Source: Chryseobacterium sp. 7
GTDB taxonomy: Bacteria > Bacteroidota > Bacteroidia > Flavobacteriales > Weeksellaceae
Reading direction: 5' to 3'
Length of the DNA stretch: 64,000 nucleotides
NCBI RefSeq assembly: GCF_003663845.1
Contig: NZ_RCCA01000001.1
Coordinates: 1,922,001-1,986,000 of the forward strand
Shown here: in pieces, positions 26,974 through 35,520 of the stretch
Layout of the letters: every line of letters starts with the position of its first letter
Position numbering within the stretch: the stretch's first letter is position 1
Translations under genes and position numbers: made by a program
Notes under the pieces: model-generated
Told to the model about the DNA's origin: nothing
Databases searched by the model: none
The model's input: the letters and a program-made list of their open reading frames with translations, nothing else

Positions 26974-27459
26974 CTAATCCTTTTTCTTTTTCTTCTTTTT
27001 ATCCTTGTCCTTTTCTTTTACTTTAGTTTTCTTTTCTTTTTTCGGACTTAAGATTTCTTCGGCAATTTCAAATTTAGGTACTTCAATTTTTGCCGGTTTT
27101 ATTTCAATTTTAAGATCAAAATGACCTTTCATATCTTCCTGGGAAATTAATTTTTCACTTAATAAAAGCTCCAGGATTTCCTTCCCGGAATCATTAAAAA
27201 AGTTGTGTGAAAGTTCTTTTAACAGGAATTTTTTATACCCCTCCAAAGGAACAAGTACAGTATATTTGAAGATTCTTCCTTCTTTTACAGTAGACAGATA
27301 GCCTTTTTCAACTAATATTTTCAAATAAGTGGAAACGGTATTCTGGTGTGGTTTCGGTTCCGGATGCTGTTCCATAACGTCCTTCAGATAGAAAGATTCC
27401 ATTTTCCAAAACAGTTTCATAAAGTTTTCTTCTGCGGCAGTAAGATGATTTATTTTCAT
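26974..27459 (-). CDS. BlaI/MecI/CopY-type repressor with lysine-rich tail
   Basis: 161 residues. Winged helix (1-75): LTAAEENFMKLFWKME, HQNTVSTYLKILVEKGYLS and GRIFKYTVLV, as in BlaI. A dimerisation region follows (FFNDSGKEILELLLSE). Unusual: a ~40-residue C-terminal extension ending in an almost pure Lys/Asp/Glu tract, not usual for this family. No BlaR1/MecR1 sensor gene is adjacent. The start at 27459 is chosen over 27627 because the extra 56 codons lie inside the PAP2 gene in another frame. It begins 8 bases after the PAP2 stop. Confidence 0.85.
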   Translation of the reverse strand: MKINHLTAAEENFMKLFWKMESFYLKDVMEQHPEPKPHQNTVSTYLKILVEKGYLSTVKEGRIFKYTVLVPLEGYKKFLLKELSHNFFNDSGKEILELLLSEKLISQEDMKGHFDLKIEIKPAKIEVPKFEIAEEILSPKKEKKTKVKEKDKDKKKKKKKD

Positions 27460-27467
27460 AGAGTATT

Positions 27468-28070
27468 CTAATGTTGAAATTGAATATTGCAATAAAGATA
27501 GATAAAAGATACCAGAAAAGCTATTCCAGCCCCCATAAATACTTCTTTTACGGTATGTCTTTTTAAAATAATACGGGTAATTCCAACTAAAATAGCAATC
27601 CCCAGCCATGCCAGACCCATTTTCCAATCTAGGGTAAAAAATAATGCTGCTACAAATACATTGAACGCCGTATGCATAGAACTTTTGATAAAAAGATTGC
27701 TGATCTGAAGGGCAAAGAGAAGAACCAAAATAAACAGCATGACCAGATCAATATATCCATTTTTAATATAATTAAAGGCAAGATAAGCGATCACGCAAAC
27801 CGCAATAAATATATATAATGTTTTTCTCTGAACCCGGTTAGAGACATCCATATTGGTATATCTTCCGGTTTTCACATTCCATATCAGCCATATAACAACT
27901 GGAACAATGACCATTAATAATATAGGAAGAAAATAAAGAATAGAATCTTGGAGACTGTATTTCCTGATACTCATGTACACAAAAAATATGATCAGAGAAA
28001 CCAACGGATTAAAAAAGTCAGAAATGACTTTTGAAACTTTATGAAGTAATGAAGACTGCTTTTCTTCCAT
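27468..28070 (-). CDS. PAP2-family membrane phosphatase
   Basis: 200 residues with about six membrane helices. The acid-phosphatase motifs are reduced but recognisable: SSMHTAFN (the S-x-x-H motif) and GITRIILKRHTVKEV (the R-x5-H motif). Family members dephosphorylate lipid phosphates such as undecaprenyl pyrophosphate or phosphatidic acid at the membrane. The first phosphate-binding motif is weak, so activity is not certain. First gene of the PAP2-BlaI-DUF4153 operon, with a TATATTTG -7 box at 28087-28094. Confidence 0.82.
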   Translation of the reverse strand: MEEKQSSLLHKVSKVISDFFNPLVSLIIFFVYMSIRKYSLQDSILYFLPILLMVIVPVVIWLIWNVKTGRYTNMDVSNRVQRKTLYIFIAVCVIAYLAFNYIKNGYIDLVMLFILVLLFALQISNLFIKSSMHTAFNVFVAALFFTLDWKMGLAWLGIAILVGITRIILKRHTVKEVFMGAGIAFLVSFIYLYCNIQFQH

Positions 28071-28086
28071 AATCTAGTTTAAAAAC

Positions 28087-28094
28087 CAAATATA
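28087..28094 (-). promoter_or_regulatory. -7 box of the PAP2-BlaI-DUF4153 operon
   Basis: TATATTTG on the minus strand, 17 bases before the ATG at 28070. Confidence 0.6.
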
Positions 28095-28556
28095 CCATTA
28101 TAACCTCAAAAAACAAGCAACAGCAGAGTAATGGAATGAATGTATGAATGAATTAAATAGTTGTCCATTAAGTGTTTTCTGAAAAAAGCATATTGGTTTT
28201 AATGGATGATTAAATTCTTTTATAAAGTAGAAACGAAGCTGTAAAAAAAGAAACTTTTCTCATAAAAATGAGCTGATAAAATACCCAAAAGGTATGTTAA
28301 CAATAATTAAAGATAAAAGGAGAAAGGGGAAAAGTAGAATGAATTTGTGATATTTCTGGTTCGCAAATGGTATTGTAAAAGTCAGATAAATAGGCCTTTT
28401 CAATATGCTTTATAAAAGAAGAATAACAGTAGCTAAGCTATTTTGAAAGCCTTCCGAAGGCTCGAAAATTAAGAATAATCCGTTCAGCCCGCAAATAGAT
28501 TTTACAGAAAAAACGAAAAGTTATATAGGTATAGAATAAAAACAAAGTTTTTTTCA
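28095..28556. other. Gene-free divergent spacer with two small hairpins
   Basis: AT-rich space between the PAP2 operon and pdhA. Holds ctcat-aaaa-atgag (about 28258-28272) and the perfect agcctt-ccg-aaggct (about 28448-28462) inverted repeats. No ORF with credible composition seen. Confidence 0.45.
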
Positions 28557-28564
28557 TAATTTTG
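28557..28564 (+). promoter_or_regulatory. -7 box of pdhA
   Basis: TAATTTTG, consensus match, 37 bases before the ATG at 28602. Confidence 0.6.
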
Positions 28565-28601
28565 CTCAACTATTTCATCATAAAAAAGCAAGAGCTAACA
28601 C

Positions 28602-29603
28602 ATGAAAGAATTTTCTAAAGAGGTATACCTGCAGTGGTATGAAGATATGACAATGTGGAGAAGGTTTGAAGACAAATGCCGTTCTCTTTACCTAAAACAA
28701 AAGATCAGAGGTTTTTTACATTTGTATAACGGTCAGGAAGCTATCCCTGCCGGATTTACTCATGCAATGGATCTTACAAAGGATAGTATGATTACTGCTT
28801 ACAGATGCCACATCCATCCAATGGCGATGGGAGTAGATCCTAAGAGAATCATGGCAGAACTTTGTGGTAAAGCTACAGGTACATCCGGAGGTATGGGTGG
28901 ATCTATGCACATTTTCAGTAAAGAACACCGTTTTTACGGAGGACATGGTATCGTTGGAGGACAAATTCCTTTGGGAGCTGGTATTGCTTTCGCAGATAAA
29001 TATTTCGACAGAAAAGCAGTGAACATCTGTTTCTTTGGGGACGGAGCTGCAAGACAAGGTTCTTTACACGAGACCTTCAACATGGCAATGAACTGGAAAC
29101 TTCCTGTAGTATTTGTTGTAGAAAACAACCAATATGCAATGGGAACTTCTGTAAAAAGAACTGCCAACCACGAAGATATCTATAAATTAGGATTAGGATA
29201 TGAAATGCCTTGCCTTGCAGTAGATGCAATGGATCCTGAAAAAGTGGCTGAAGCTGCTTATGAGGCTATTGAAAGAGCAAGAAGAGGAGATGGTCCTACA
29301 TTCATTGAAGCAAGAACGTATCGTTACAGAGGACACTCTATGTCTGATGCTGAGCCATACAGATCTAAAGAAGAAGTGGCTATTCATAAAAATGATGATC
29401 CAATTGAGCTTGTAAAACACAGAATTTTAGAAAACGGATGGGCTACAGAAGCAGAATTGGAAGCTATGGACAACAAGTCTAGAGACTTCGTTGAAGAGTG
29501 TATCGAATTTATGGAAAACTCTCCATATCCTGATGCTGAAAAAGTTTACGAGTATGTATATGCTCAGGAAGATTATCCGTTCCTAGACAAATTAGAAAAC
29601 TAA
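28602..29603 (+). CDS. pdhA: Pyruvate dehydrogenase E1 component, alpha subunit
   Basis: 333 residues. The thiamine pyrophosphate motif runs from FFGDGAARQGSLHETFN to VVENN (GDG...NN); SMHIFSKEHRFYGGHGIVGGQIPLGAG and the phosphorylation-loop-like YRYRGHSMSDAEPYRS are hallmarks of E1-alpha. It decarboxylates pyruvate together with E1-beta in the cytosol. The E2 gene follows 84 bases on; the E1-beta gene is not in this window after it, so the complex is encoded at more than one place. Confidence 0.96.
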   Translation: MKEFSKEVYLQWYEDMTMWRRFEDKCRSLYLKQKIRGFLHLYNGQEAIPAGFTHAMDLTKDSMITAYRCHIHPMAMGVDPKRIMAELCGKATGTSGGMGGSMHIFSKEHRFYGGHGIVGGQIPLGAGIAFADKYFDRKAVNICFFGDGAARQGSLHETFNMAMNWKLPVVFVVENNQYAMGTSVKRTANHEDIYKLGLGYEMPCLAVDAMDPEKVAEAAYEAIERARRGDGPTFIEARTYRYRGHSMSDAEPYRSKEEVAIHKNDDPIELVKHRILENGWATEAELEAMDNKSRDFVEECIEFMENSPYPDAEKVYEYVYAQEDYPFLDKLEN

Positions 29604-29646
29604 AAAATAAAAATTAATTTGAAATTTGACGTTTGAAATTTCTGAA

Positions 29647-29677
29647 ATCTCAAATCTCAAATCTCGAATCTCAAATC
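29647..29677 (+). repeat. Four heptamer repeats between pdhA and pdhC
   Basis: ATCTCAA, ATCTCAA, ATCTCGA, ATCTCAA in direct tandem, ending 10 bases before the pdhC ATG. Confidence 0.75.
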
Positions 29678-29687
29678 AATATAGATT

Positions 29688-31271
29688 ATGGCAGAAGTAA
29701 TTACGATGCCCCGCCTGTCCGACACTATGACGGAAGGTAAGGTGGCAAAATGGCATAAAAAAGTAGGAGATAAAGTAAAAGAAGGAGATATTTTAGCTGA
29801 AATTGAAACTGATAAAGCAGTTCAGGATTTCGAATCTGAAATAGAAGGTACCCTTTTATACGTAGGTGTAGAAGAAGGAGGCGCTGCTGCTGTAGACACT
29901 GTTTTGGCTATTATCGGGAATGAAGGAGAAGATATTTCAGGATTAACAGGTGGAGCTGCTGCAACTGAAGAAAAAAAATCAGAAGAAGAGCCTAAAGCAG
30001 AAACTGCTGCTCCTGCTGCAACAGAAATTCCGGCTGGAGTAGAAGTTATTACAATGCCTAGACTTTCTGATACAATGACAGAAGGTAAAGTAGCTAAATG
30101 GCATAAAAATGTAGGCGATACAGTAAAAGAAGGTGACCTTCTTGCTGAGATCGAAACAGATAAAGCAGTACAGGATTTCGAATCTGAATTCAATGGAGTA
30201 CTATTGAAGCAAGGGGTAGAAGAAGGAGGTGCTGCTCCGGTAGATTCAGTATTGGCAATTATTGGCCCTGTAGGAACTGATGTTTCCGCTGTAGGTGCTC
30301 CAAAAGCTGCTGCTCAGTCTGCTGAAAAACCAACTGAACAAAAACCAGAAGCTAAAGCTGAGGAAAAAGCGGCTCCGGCTGCCAGCTCTTCATCTTCTGA
30401 CAGAGTTGCAATCTCTCCACTGGCTAAGAAAATGGCTCAGGATAAGGGGGTTGATATCAACAATGTTCAGGGATCTGGTGAAAATGGAAGAATCGTTAAA
30501 AAAGATATTGAAAACTATCAGCCGGCTGCGAAATCAGCTGCTTCAGCTCCTGCAGCAAGCGCTGCTCCTGTTGCAGTGAACTTCGTACAGGGAGAAGATA
30601 CAGAGACTCAAAATTCACAAGTAAGAAATATCATTGCAAAACGTCTTTCTGAAAGTAAATTCTCTGCACCTCACTACTATCTGATGGTGGAGATCAATAT
30701 GGATAAAGCTATTGAGGCAAGAAAAGAAATCAATTCTTTACCAGATACTAAAATCTCTTTCAACGATATGATCATTAAGGCAACTGCAATTGCTTTAAGA
30801 AAACACCCTCAGGTAAATTCAAGCTGGGCTGGTGATAAGATCATCCACAGAGGGAATATCAACATTGGTGTAGCAGTAGCTATTCCGGACGGATTGGTAG
30901 TTCCAGTGTTGAAAAATACAGATCAGATGACGTATACTCAGATTTCTGCATCCGTAAAAGATATGGCTTCAAGAGCTAAGAGCAAAGGTCTTAAGGCTAA
31001 CGAAATGGAAGGATCTACATTCTCTATTTCCAACTTAGGAATGTTCGGAATCGAAACGTTTACAAGTATCATCAACCAGCCAAACTCTGCAATCCTTTCA
31101 GTAGGAGCAATTATCGAGAAACCAATCGTTAAAGATGGTCAGATCGTAGTTGGAAATACCATGAAGCTTTCATTAGCTTGTGACCATAGAGTGGTAGATG
31201 GTGCTACAGGTGCTCAGTTCCTGCAAACATTAAGAACTTATTTAGAAAGTCCATTAACATTGTTACTGTAA
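29688..31271 (+). CDS. pdhC: Pyruvate dehydrogenase E2, dihydrolipoamide acetyltransferase
   Basis: 527 residues. Two lipoyl domains (about 1-76 and 120-195), each with the lipoylated Lys in EIETDKAVQDFES; Ala/Pro/Lys-rich linkers; a peripheral-subunit-binding domain (about 235-275, ISPLAKKMAQDKGV...GRIVKKDIENY); and the catalytic acetyltransferase domain (about 300-527) with the active-site ACDHRVVDGATGAQF. Transfers acetyl groups to CoA. Two lipoyl domains is a common arrangement in Bacteroidota. Follows pdhA; terminators lie downstream. Confidence 0.97.
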   Translation: MAEVITMPRLSDTMTEGKVAKWHKKVGDKVKEGDILAEIETDKAVQDFESEIEGTLLYVGVEEGGAAAVDTVLAIIGNEGEDISGLTGGAAATEEKKSEEEPKAETAAPAATEIPAGVEVITMPRLSDTMTEGKVAKWHKNVGDTVKEGDLLAEIETDKAVQDFESEFNGVLLKQGVEEGGAAPVDSVLAIIGPVGTDVSAVGAPKAAAQSAEKPTEQKPEAKAEEKAAPAASSSSSDRVAISPLAKKMAQDKGVDINNVQGSGENGRIVKKDIENYQPAAKSAASAPAASAAPVAVNFVQGEDTETQNSQVRNIIAKRLSESKFSAPHYYLMVEINMDKAIEARKEINSLPDTKISFNDMIIKATAIALRKHPQVNSSWAGDKIIHRGNINIGVAVAIPDGLVVPVLKNTDQMTYTQISASVKDMASRAKSKGLKANEMEGSTFSISNLGMFGIETFTSIINQPNSAILSVGAIIEKPIVKDGQIVVGNTMKLSLACDHRVVDGATGAQFLQTLRTYLESPLTLLL

Positions 31272-31296
31272 TTTTTCTGAATTTGAAAATAATAAA

Positions 31297-31323
31297 ACCT
31301 CCCAACTCGGGAGGTTTTTTACT
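31297..31323 (+). terminator. Terminator after pdhC
   Basis: aacctccc / gggaggtt, 5-base loop, T run. Confidence 0.88.
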
Positions 31324-31492
31324 TTCTGGCAAGCTGAAATACAGATAGCTACCTCAAACCTTTTAGGTTTAGAAAAAGAAAATATCATTTTTTACCTAAA
31401 AGATAAGACCGAAATAATTAAAAAAATTAACGGAAAAGACTAATATAAATAGATTAGGAAAATCTAATACCAATAAAAGTAAAATAAAATAT

Positions 31493-31519
31493 AAACCGCT
31501 TCAAAAAGCGGTTTTTTAT
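31493..31519 (+). terminator. Second hairpin-T terminator upstream of lolD
   Basis: aaccgctt / aagcggtt with a short loop and six T, 28 bases before the lolD start. Between the two terminators (31324-31492) there are only small AT hairpins, e.g. aaacctttt-aggttt; no gene. Confidence 0.75.
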
Positions 31520-31534
31520 TTGAAGGCAATTTAG

Positions 31535-31542
31535 TATTTTTG
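31535..31542 (+). promoter_or_regulatory. -7 box of lolD
   Basis: TATTTTTG, 4 bases before the ATG at 31547; would give a leaderless or near-leaderless mRNA. Confidence 0.5.
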
Positions 31543-31546
31543 AATC

Positions 31547-32215
31547 ATGATTAAAGCAAGAAATATCCATAAATCTTATGGGAATTTAGAAGTACTGAAA
31601 GGAGTTGATATTCATATCAAAATGGGAGAGGTGGTTTCTATCGTAGGAGAATCTGGAGCAGGTAAATCTACGTTGCTGCAGATTTTAGGAACTTTGGATC
31701 ATCCAAGCCAGTCAAATAAATATGATACTGAAATTGAAATAGCAGGAGAATCATTTATTAATATGAATGATAAGCAGCTGTCGAAATTCAGAAATCAGAA
31801 TATAGGTTTTGTATTTCAGTTCCATCAGCTTCTTCCGGAGTTTACAGCACTGGAAAATGTATTGCTTCCAACAAAAATTGCCGGAGCCAATGAAAGAGAA
31901 GCTCTTGAAAAGGCATATGCTTTATTTGAAGATTTAAAGATAGAACAAAGGCTTAATCATAAACCGAATCAGCTTTCGGGTGGAGAAGCACAAAGAGTAG
32001 CTGTAGCGAGAGCTTTAATCAATTCTCCAAAAATTATTTTTGCTGATGAGCCTACAGGAAACCTGGACTCTAAGAATGCAGATGATCTTCACAGATTGTT
32101 TTTTGATCTTAGAGACAAATACAACCAAACCTTTGTGATTGTAACCCACAACCCCAATCTTGCAGAAATTACAGACCGCAAATTAGTAATGAAAGACGGA
32201 ATGATTATAGAATAA
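31547..32215 (+). CDS. lolD: LolD-type ABC transporter ATPase
   Basis: 222-residue ATPase subunit: Walker [11 protein letters not shown]-loop in [10 protein letters not shown], signature [15 protein letters not shown], Walker [13 protein letters not shown] and the switch His in VTHNPNLAE. The LolD/MacB-type layout suggests it powers release of lipoproteins from the inner membrane (LolCDE), working with a LolC/E-type permease not seen nearby. Starts a same-strand run with an L,D-transpeptidase-like gene 16 bases on. Confidence 0.88.
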   Translation: MIKARNIHKSYGNLEVLKGVDIHIKMGEVVSIVGESGAGKSTLLQILGTLDHPSQSNKYDTEIEIAGESFINMNDKQLSKFRNQNIGFVFQFHQLLPEFTALENVLLPTKIAGANEREALEKAYALFEDLKIEQRLNHKPNQLSGGEAQRVAVARALINSPKIIFADEPTGNLDSKNADDLHRLFFDLRDKYNQTFVIVTHNPNLAEITDRKLVMKDGMIIE

Positions 32216-32231
32216 AAGTATACAGCACCAG

Positions 32232-32810
32232 ATGATGAAACACTTTATTTTTCTTTTTTTAGTTTTAATTTCCTGTTCAAAAGCTGAATCCCAGCAGTTG
32301 AACACATTAAATTTGCCTCAGGCTAAAGTCTCGGAAATAAAAAACTATATAAAAGGGAAAGAATACAATCAGGAACTGGCTGTTTTTATCAATTTTAAGA
32401 TACCTTCTGGGAAATACCGTTACTTTATTTATAACTTGAAAAAGAATACCATTGTACAACAGGCTGTTGTATCTCATGGCTCAGGCTCTGTTATTCCGGA
32501 ATCGAATGTTTTGAAATTTAGTAATGTGGAAGGTTCCTACCAGTCATCCCTTGGAAAGTATGCCATTGGGGAAAGCTACGTAGGGAAATTCGGAAAAGCA
32601 TACCGCTTAAAAGGTCTTGATTCTAGTAACAGTAATGCCATGCAAAGGGCAATTGTTCTTCATTCTTACGGATGCATTCCGGATGTAGAATCTCAGACAC
32701 CGGTATGCCTGAGCTTAGGATGCCCAATGCTTTCAGCAAATGCTTTTAAAGAAACATCAAAATACCTTGATAAGTCCGAGAAACCGATAATTCTATATGC
32801 TTTTTATTAA
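32232..32810 (+). CDS. Murein L,D-transpeptidase catalytic-domain protein, lipoprotein
   Basis: 192 residues with a signal peptide and lipobox-like cysteine (LVLISCSKA). The YkuD-related catalytic signature is split as HSYGCIPD and LSLGCPMLSANAF, i.e. the conserved His and Cys of the L,D-transpeptidase fold. Probably acts on cell-wall peptides in the periplasm. Two adjacent ATGs (32232 and 32235) are possible starts. Follows lolD closely. Confidence 0.85.
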   Translation: MMKHFIFLFLVLISCSKAESQQLNTLNLPQAKVSEIKNYIKGKEYNQELAVFINFKIPSGKYRYFIYNLKKNTIVQQAVVSHGSGSVIPESNVLKFSNVEGSYQSSLGKYAIGESYVGKFGKAYRLKGLDSSNSNAMQRAIVLHSYGCIPDVESQTPVCLSLGCPMLSANAFKETSKYLDKSEKPIILYAFY

Positions 32811-32836
32811 TAACTTTCATCTATAATTTTTTTCCC

Positions 32837-33514
32837 ATGGCCATAAAACTCCTTGCCGAAGATGACAGACCCAGAGAAAAGTTTTTGCAGAAAGGCAAAA
32901 GCTCACTTTCTGATTCTGAACTGCTGGCTATTATTATGGGAAGTGGAAATAGAGAAGAAGATGCCCTGGAGCTGGCACGGAAGATTTTGGCTTCTGTGAA
33001 TAACAGCTGGCATCAATTGAGCTTACTTTCTGCTAAAGATCTGATGAAATTCAAAGGTATTGGAGAAACAAAAGCCATTTCAATTATTTCAGCTCTGGAA
33101 ATCGGAAGGAGAAGAGCAGTACAGGAAATTCCGGAAAAAACAATCATTGGTAACAGTCATGATGCTTATGTTGTTCTTAGAAACCAGCTTTCTGATTTAA
33201 GAACAGAAGAATTCTGGGCTATTTTCCTGAATAATAACAATAAAGTGATTCATTTTTCTCAGTTGACACACGGAGGGATAAGTCAATCTATTGTAGATAT
33301 AAGAGTTCTCTATAAAACAGCACTGGATCATTTTTCAACGGGTATCATCATTGCCCATAATCATCCTTCTGGAAGTTTAAAACCTAGCCGGGAAGATATT
33401 AACATCACACAAAAAATAAAAGAAGCAGGAAATACTTTAAATATCCAGCTTTTAGACCATATTATTGTGACACAGGATTCCTATTTTAGTTTCTCGGACG
33501 AAGGATTATTATGA
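32837..33514 (+). CDS. radC: RadC family protein (JAMM motif)
   Basis: 225 residues: an N-terminal helix-hairpin-helix part (FKGIGETKAISIISALEIGRR) and a C-terminal JAMM metalloprotease-like domain with HNHPSG plus the trailing Asp in LLDHIIVT. Once thought to act in DNA repair; the biochemical role is unclear. It overlaps the following FemAB-like gene by 4 bases (ATGA). Confidence 0.95.
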   Translation: MAIKLLAEDDRPREKFLQKGKSSLSDSELLAIIMGSGNREEDALELARKILASVNNSWHQLSLLSAKDLMKFKGIGETKAISIISALEIGRRRAVQEIPEKTIIGNSHDAYVVLRNQLSDLRTEEFWAIFLNNNNKVIHFSQLTHGGISQSIVDIRVLYKTALDHFSTGIIIAHNHPSGSLKPSREDINITQKIKEAGNTLNIQLLDHIIVTQDSYFSFSDEGLL

Positions 33515-34425
33515 TTAGAAGATTGAAATACCATGAAATTGATTTTGTAAAATATGCTCAATGTTTAGAAAATTCCGAACAAAGAAAATATTCTGCTACA
33601 AAAGATTTTTTAGATACTACTTCAACAATGCCGTGGGAAATTCTTGTCTATAAAGATTATGAAGCTGTAATGCCTGTTCCGTTTGTAAGAAAATACGGAA
33701 TGAAAATAGTTCACAATCCGAAGCTTTGTCAGCAGCTTGGTGTGTTTTCCGGGAAAGATAATCTTGATCTTAATGAAGCATTTTTAGAATATCTTAATAA
33801 AAATTACATGATCAGGGCATATCCGTTCAATGATGTAAATCAGCTTCGTACCAAGATCAGAATCAAGAAAAATTTTATAATGTATCCTGATACTTATGAA
33901 AAAGTGTACGCCAGATATTCTCCCAAAAGAAAAAGAAAACTTAGGCTGGATGAAGAAGTTTTAAAACAGTCAGAAATTAGAACGATTTGTTTTGATAAAG
34001 GGAAAGCTTTTATTGAAAGAAATACAATAGGACTTAGTAAAGATGATGACCTGGGAGAATTCATGAGAATTTTTGAAAGTTTTCACAAGTCGAATTATCT
34101 GAAATTTACCGCTTTTTATTATCAAAATAAGATCATCAATGTTATTGCAACGTATACAGACTGTAATATGGTAGCACTTCTGGGTAATTTTAACGATAAA
34201 GATTACGTGAAACTGTCAGGTGCTTCTGTATTGATTGATCATATTCTTAAAGAAAATATAGGAACTCATATTTTCGATTTTGAAGGAGGAGAACTACCCA
34301 ATATTGAAGAGTTTTTCAGAGGATTTCGTCCGGAGCTGAGACCTTATGGAATTATTGAAAATTCAAAAAAAAACCTTTTTAAAAAGTTAGGGTATCTTAT
34401 TATCCGAGGGAAATCCTTTTTATGA
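33511..34425 (+). CDS. FemAB/GNAT-like acyltransferase
   Basis: 304 residues. The C-terminal half has the FemX/BioF2-type GNAT fold, with FDFEGGELPNIEEFFRGFRPELRPYG. The N-terminal half is a related but weaker copy, as in FemAB proteins that add amino acids to peptidoglycan precursors or lipids. No acceptor is predictable. Overlaps radC by 4 bases. Neighbouring L,D-transpeptidase and lolD make an envelope role plausible but unproven. Confidence 0.7.
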   Translation: MIRRLKYHEIDFVKYAQCLENSEQRKYSATKDFLDTTSTMPWEILVYKDYEAVMPVPFVRKYGMKIVHNPKLCQQLGVFSGKDNLDLNEAFLEYLNKNYMIRAYPFNDVNQLRTKIRIKKNFIMYPDTYEKVYARYSPKRKRKLRLDEEVLKQSEIRTICFDKGKAFIERNTIGLSKDDDLGEFMRIFESFHKSNYLKFTAFYYQNKIINVIATYTDCNMVALLGNFNDKDYVKLSGASVLIDHILKENIGTHIFDFEGGELPNIEEFFRGFRPELRPYGIIENSKKNLFKKLGYLIIRGKSFL

Positions 34426-34498
34426 TGAAAAGTATTGTTTAGATTGGTTCTAATTAAGTATTATTCCGTAACTTTATAACATCCTTAGTAAAACAGTT

Positions 34499-35431
34499 AT
34501 GTTACAACAGATTCGTCAGTACAAACTATCATACATGCTTTATAACCTGTTTAAAAAGAATAAGTTGAAGCATAATATTCCATTATATAAAAAATACGGA
34601 ATCAATAAAAACTATTTTTCAAGTATTTCAAGTAAAGATTTTGCCCATCTTCCTGCAAGCAATAGAGCAGTAGATTATTCAAAACTTACAGAAACTCCCT
34701 TTTTTAAAAAGTTATCAGAAGAGAATAAAGAAAGTGCTCTTCAGTATGACGATCAGGGCTATATGATTCTGAGAAACTTCCTGACACCGGAAACGGCAGA
34801 TCAAATCAATACGGAAATTGATAATCTGATGAAAGATGGTACATTAAAGTTTATTTACGGAGGAAAGCTGATGTTTGCCATTCATCACTCGGAAATTATT
34901 AAGAATATTGGAAGCGATAAAGAATTACTTGACTTTTTATCTGTTTTACTGGACGGAAAATCCAAGCTTTTCCAAAGTATCAACTTTATTAACGGAAGCC
35001 AGCAAAAAACGCACTCAGACAGTATTCACATGACGACTTATCCTTTGGGAGGGCTGCTGGGAGTCTGGATAGCTTTAGAAGATGTAGATGAGACCAATGG
35101 GGCGCTGCATTATATTCCTAAAAGCCATAAACTACCGTATTTCCTGAATTCTGATTATGATAATGAAGGAACAGCCTTAAAAATCGGAAAGAAAAGTTAC
35201 AGAGCTTATGAAACATTCCTTGAGGATAAGGTAAAAGAGCTGGGCTTGAAAAAAGAAATCTTTAAAGCCAAAAAAGGAGATTTACTCATCTGGCATGCCA
35301 ATATTCTTCACGGAGGAGAACCTCATACAGACAAAAACAAAACGAGAAAGAGTCTTGTATATCATTTTTTTGATGAAAATAGTGTCTGCTATCATGAAGT
35401 GACCCAAAGACCTGCATTATTTGAACTTTAA
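34499..35431 (+). CDS. Phytanoyl-CoA dioxygenase (PhyH)-family oxygenase
   Basis: 310 residues, predicted Fe(II)/2-oxoglutarate-dependent oxygenase. The metal triad: His and Asp in THSDSIHM (near residue 175), and the distal His in WHANILHGGEPH; an Arg in KTRKSLVYHF would bind 2-oxoglutarate. GALHYIPKSHKLPYF is typical of PhyH proteins. The substrate is unknown; PhyH proteins in bacteria hydroxylate lipids or secondary metabolites. Probably transcribed with its upstream neighbour, 73 bases away. Confidence 0.85.
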   Translation: MLQQIRQYKLSYMLYNLFKKNKLKHNIPLYKKYGINKNYFSSISSKDFAHLPASNRAVDYSKLTETPFFKKLSEENKESALQYDDQGYMILRNFLTPETADQINTEIDNLMKDGTLKFIYGGKLMFAIHHSEIIKNIGSDKELLDFLSVLLDGKSKLFQSINFINGSQQKTHSDSIHMTTYPLGGLLGVWIALEDVDETNGALHYIPKSHKLPYFLNSDYDNEGTALKIGKKSYRAYETFLEDKVKELGLKKEIFKAKKGDLLIWHANILHGGEPHTDKNKTRKSLVYHFFDENSVCYHEVTQRPALFEL

Positions 35432-35493
35432 TAGAAGTTTTGCTTTATTATAAAAGCTTTTTATAAGAATAGAGATTTAAAAGATAGTTTTTT

Positions 35494-35501
35494 TACATTT
35501 G
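35494..35501 (+). promoter_or_regulatory. -7 box of the membrane-protein gene
   Basis: TACATTTG, consensus match, 19 bases before the ATG at 35521. Confidence 0.6.
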
Positions 35502-35520
35502 CATTCTTATAATACCATGT

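Noticed and set aside
29647..29677. Possible CRISPR array
   Set aside because: Period of 7 bases with no spacers and no cas genes; simple tandem repeats only.
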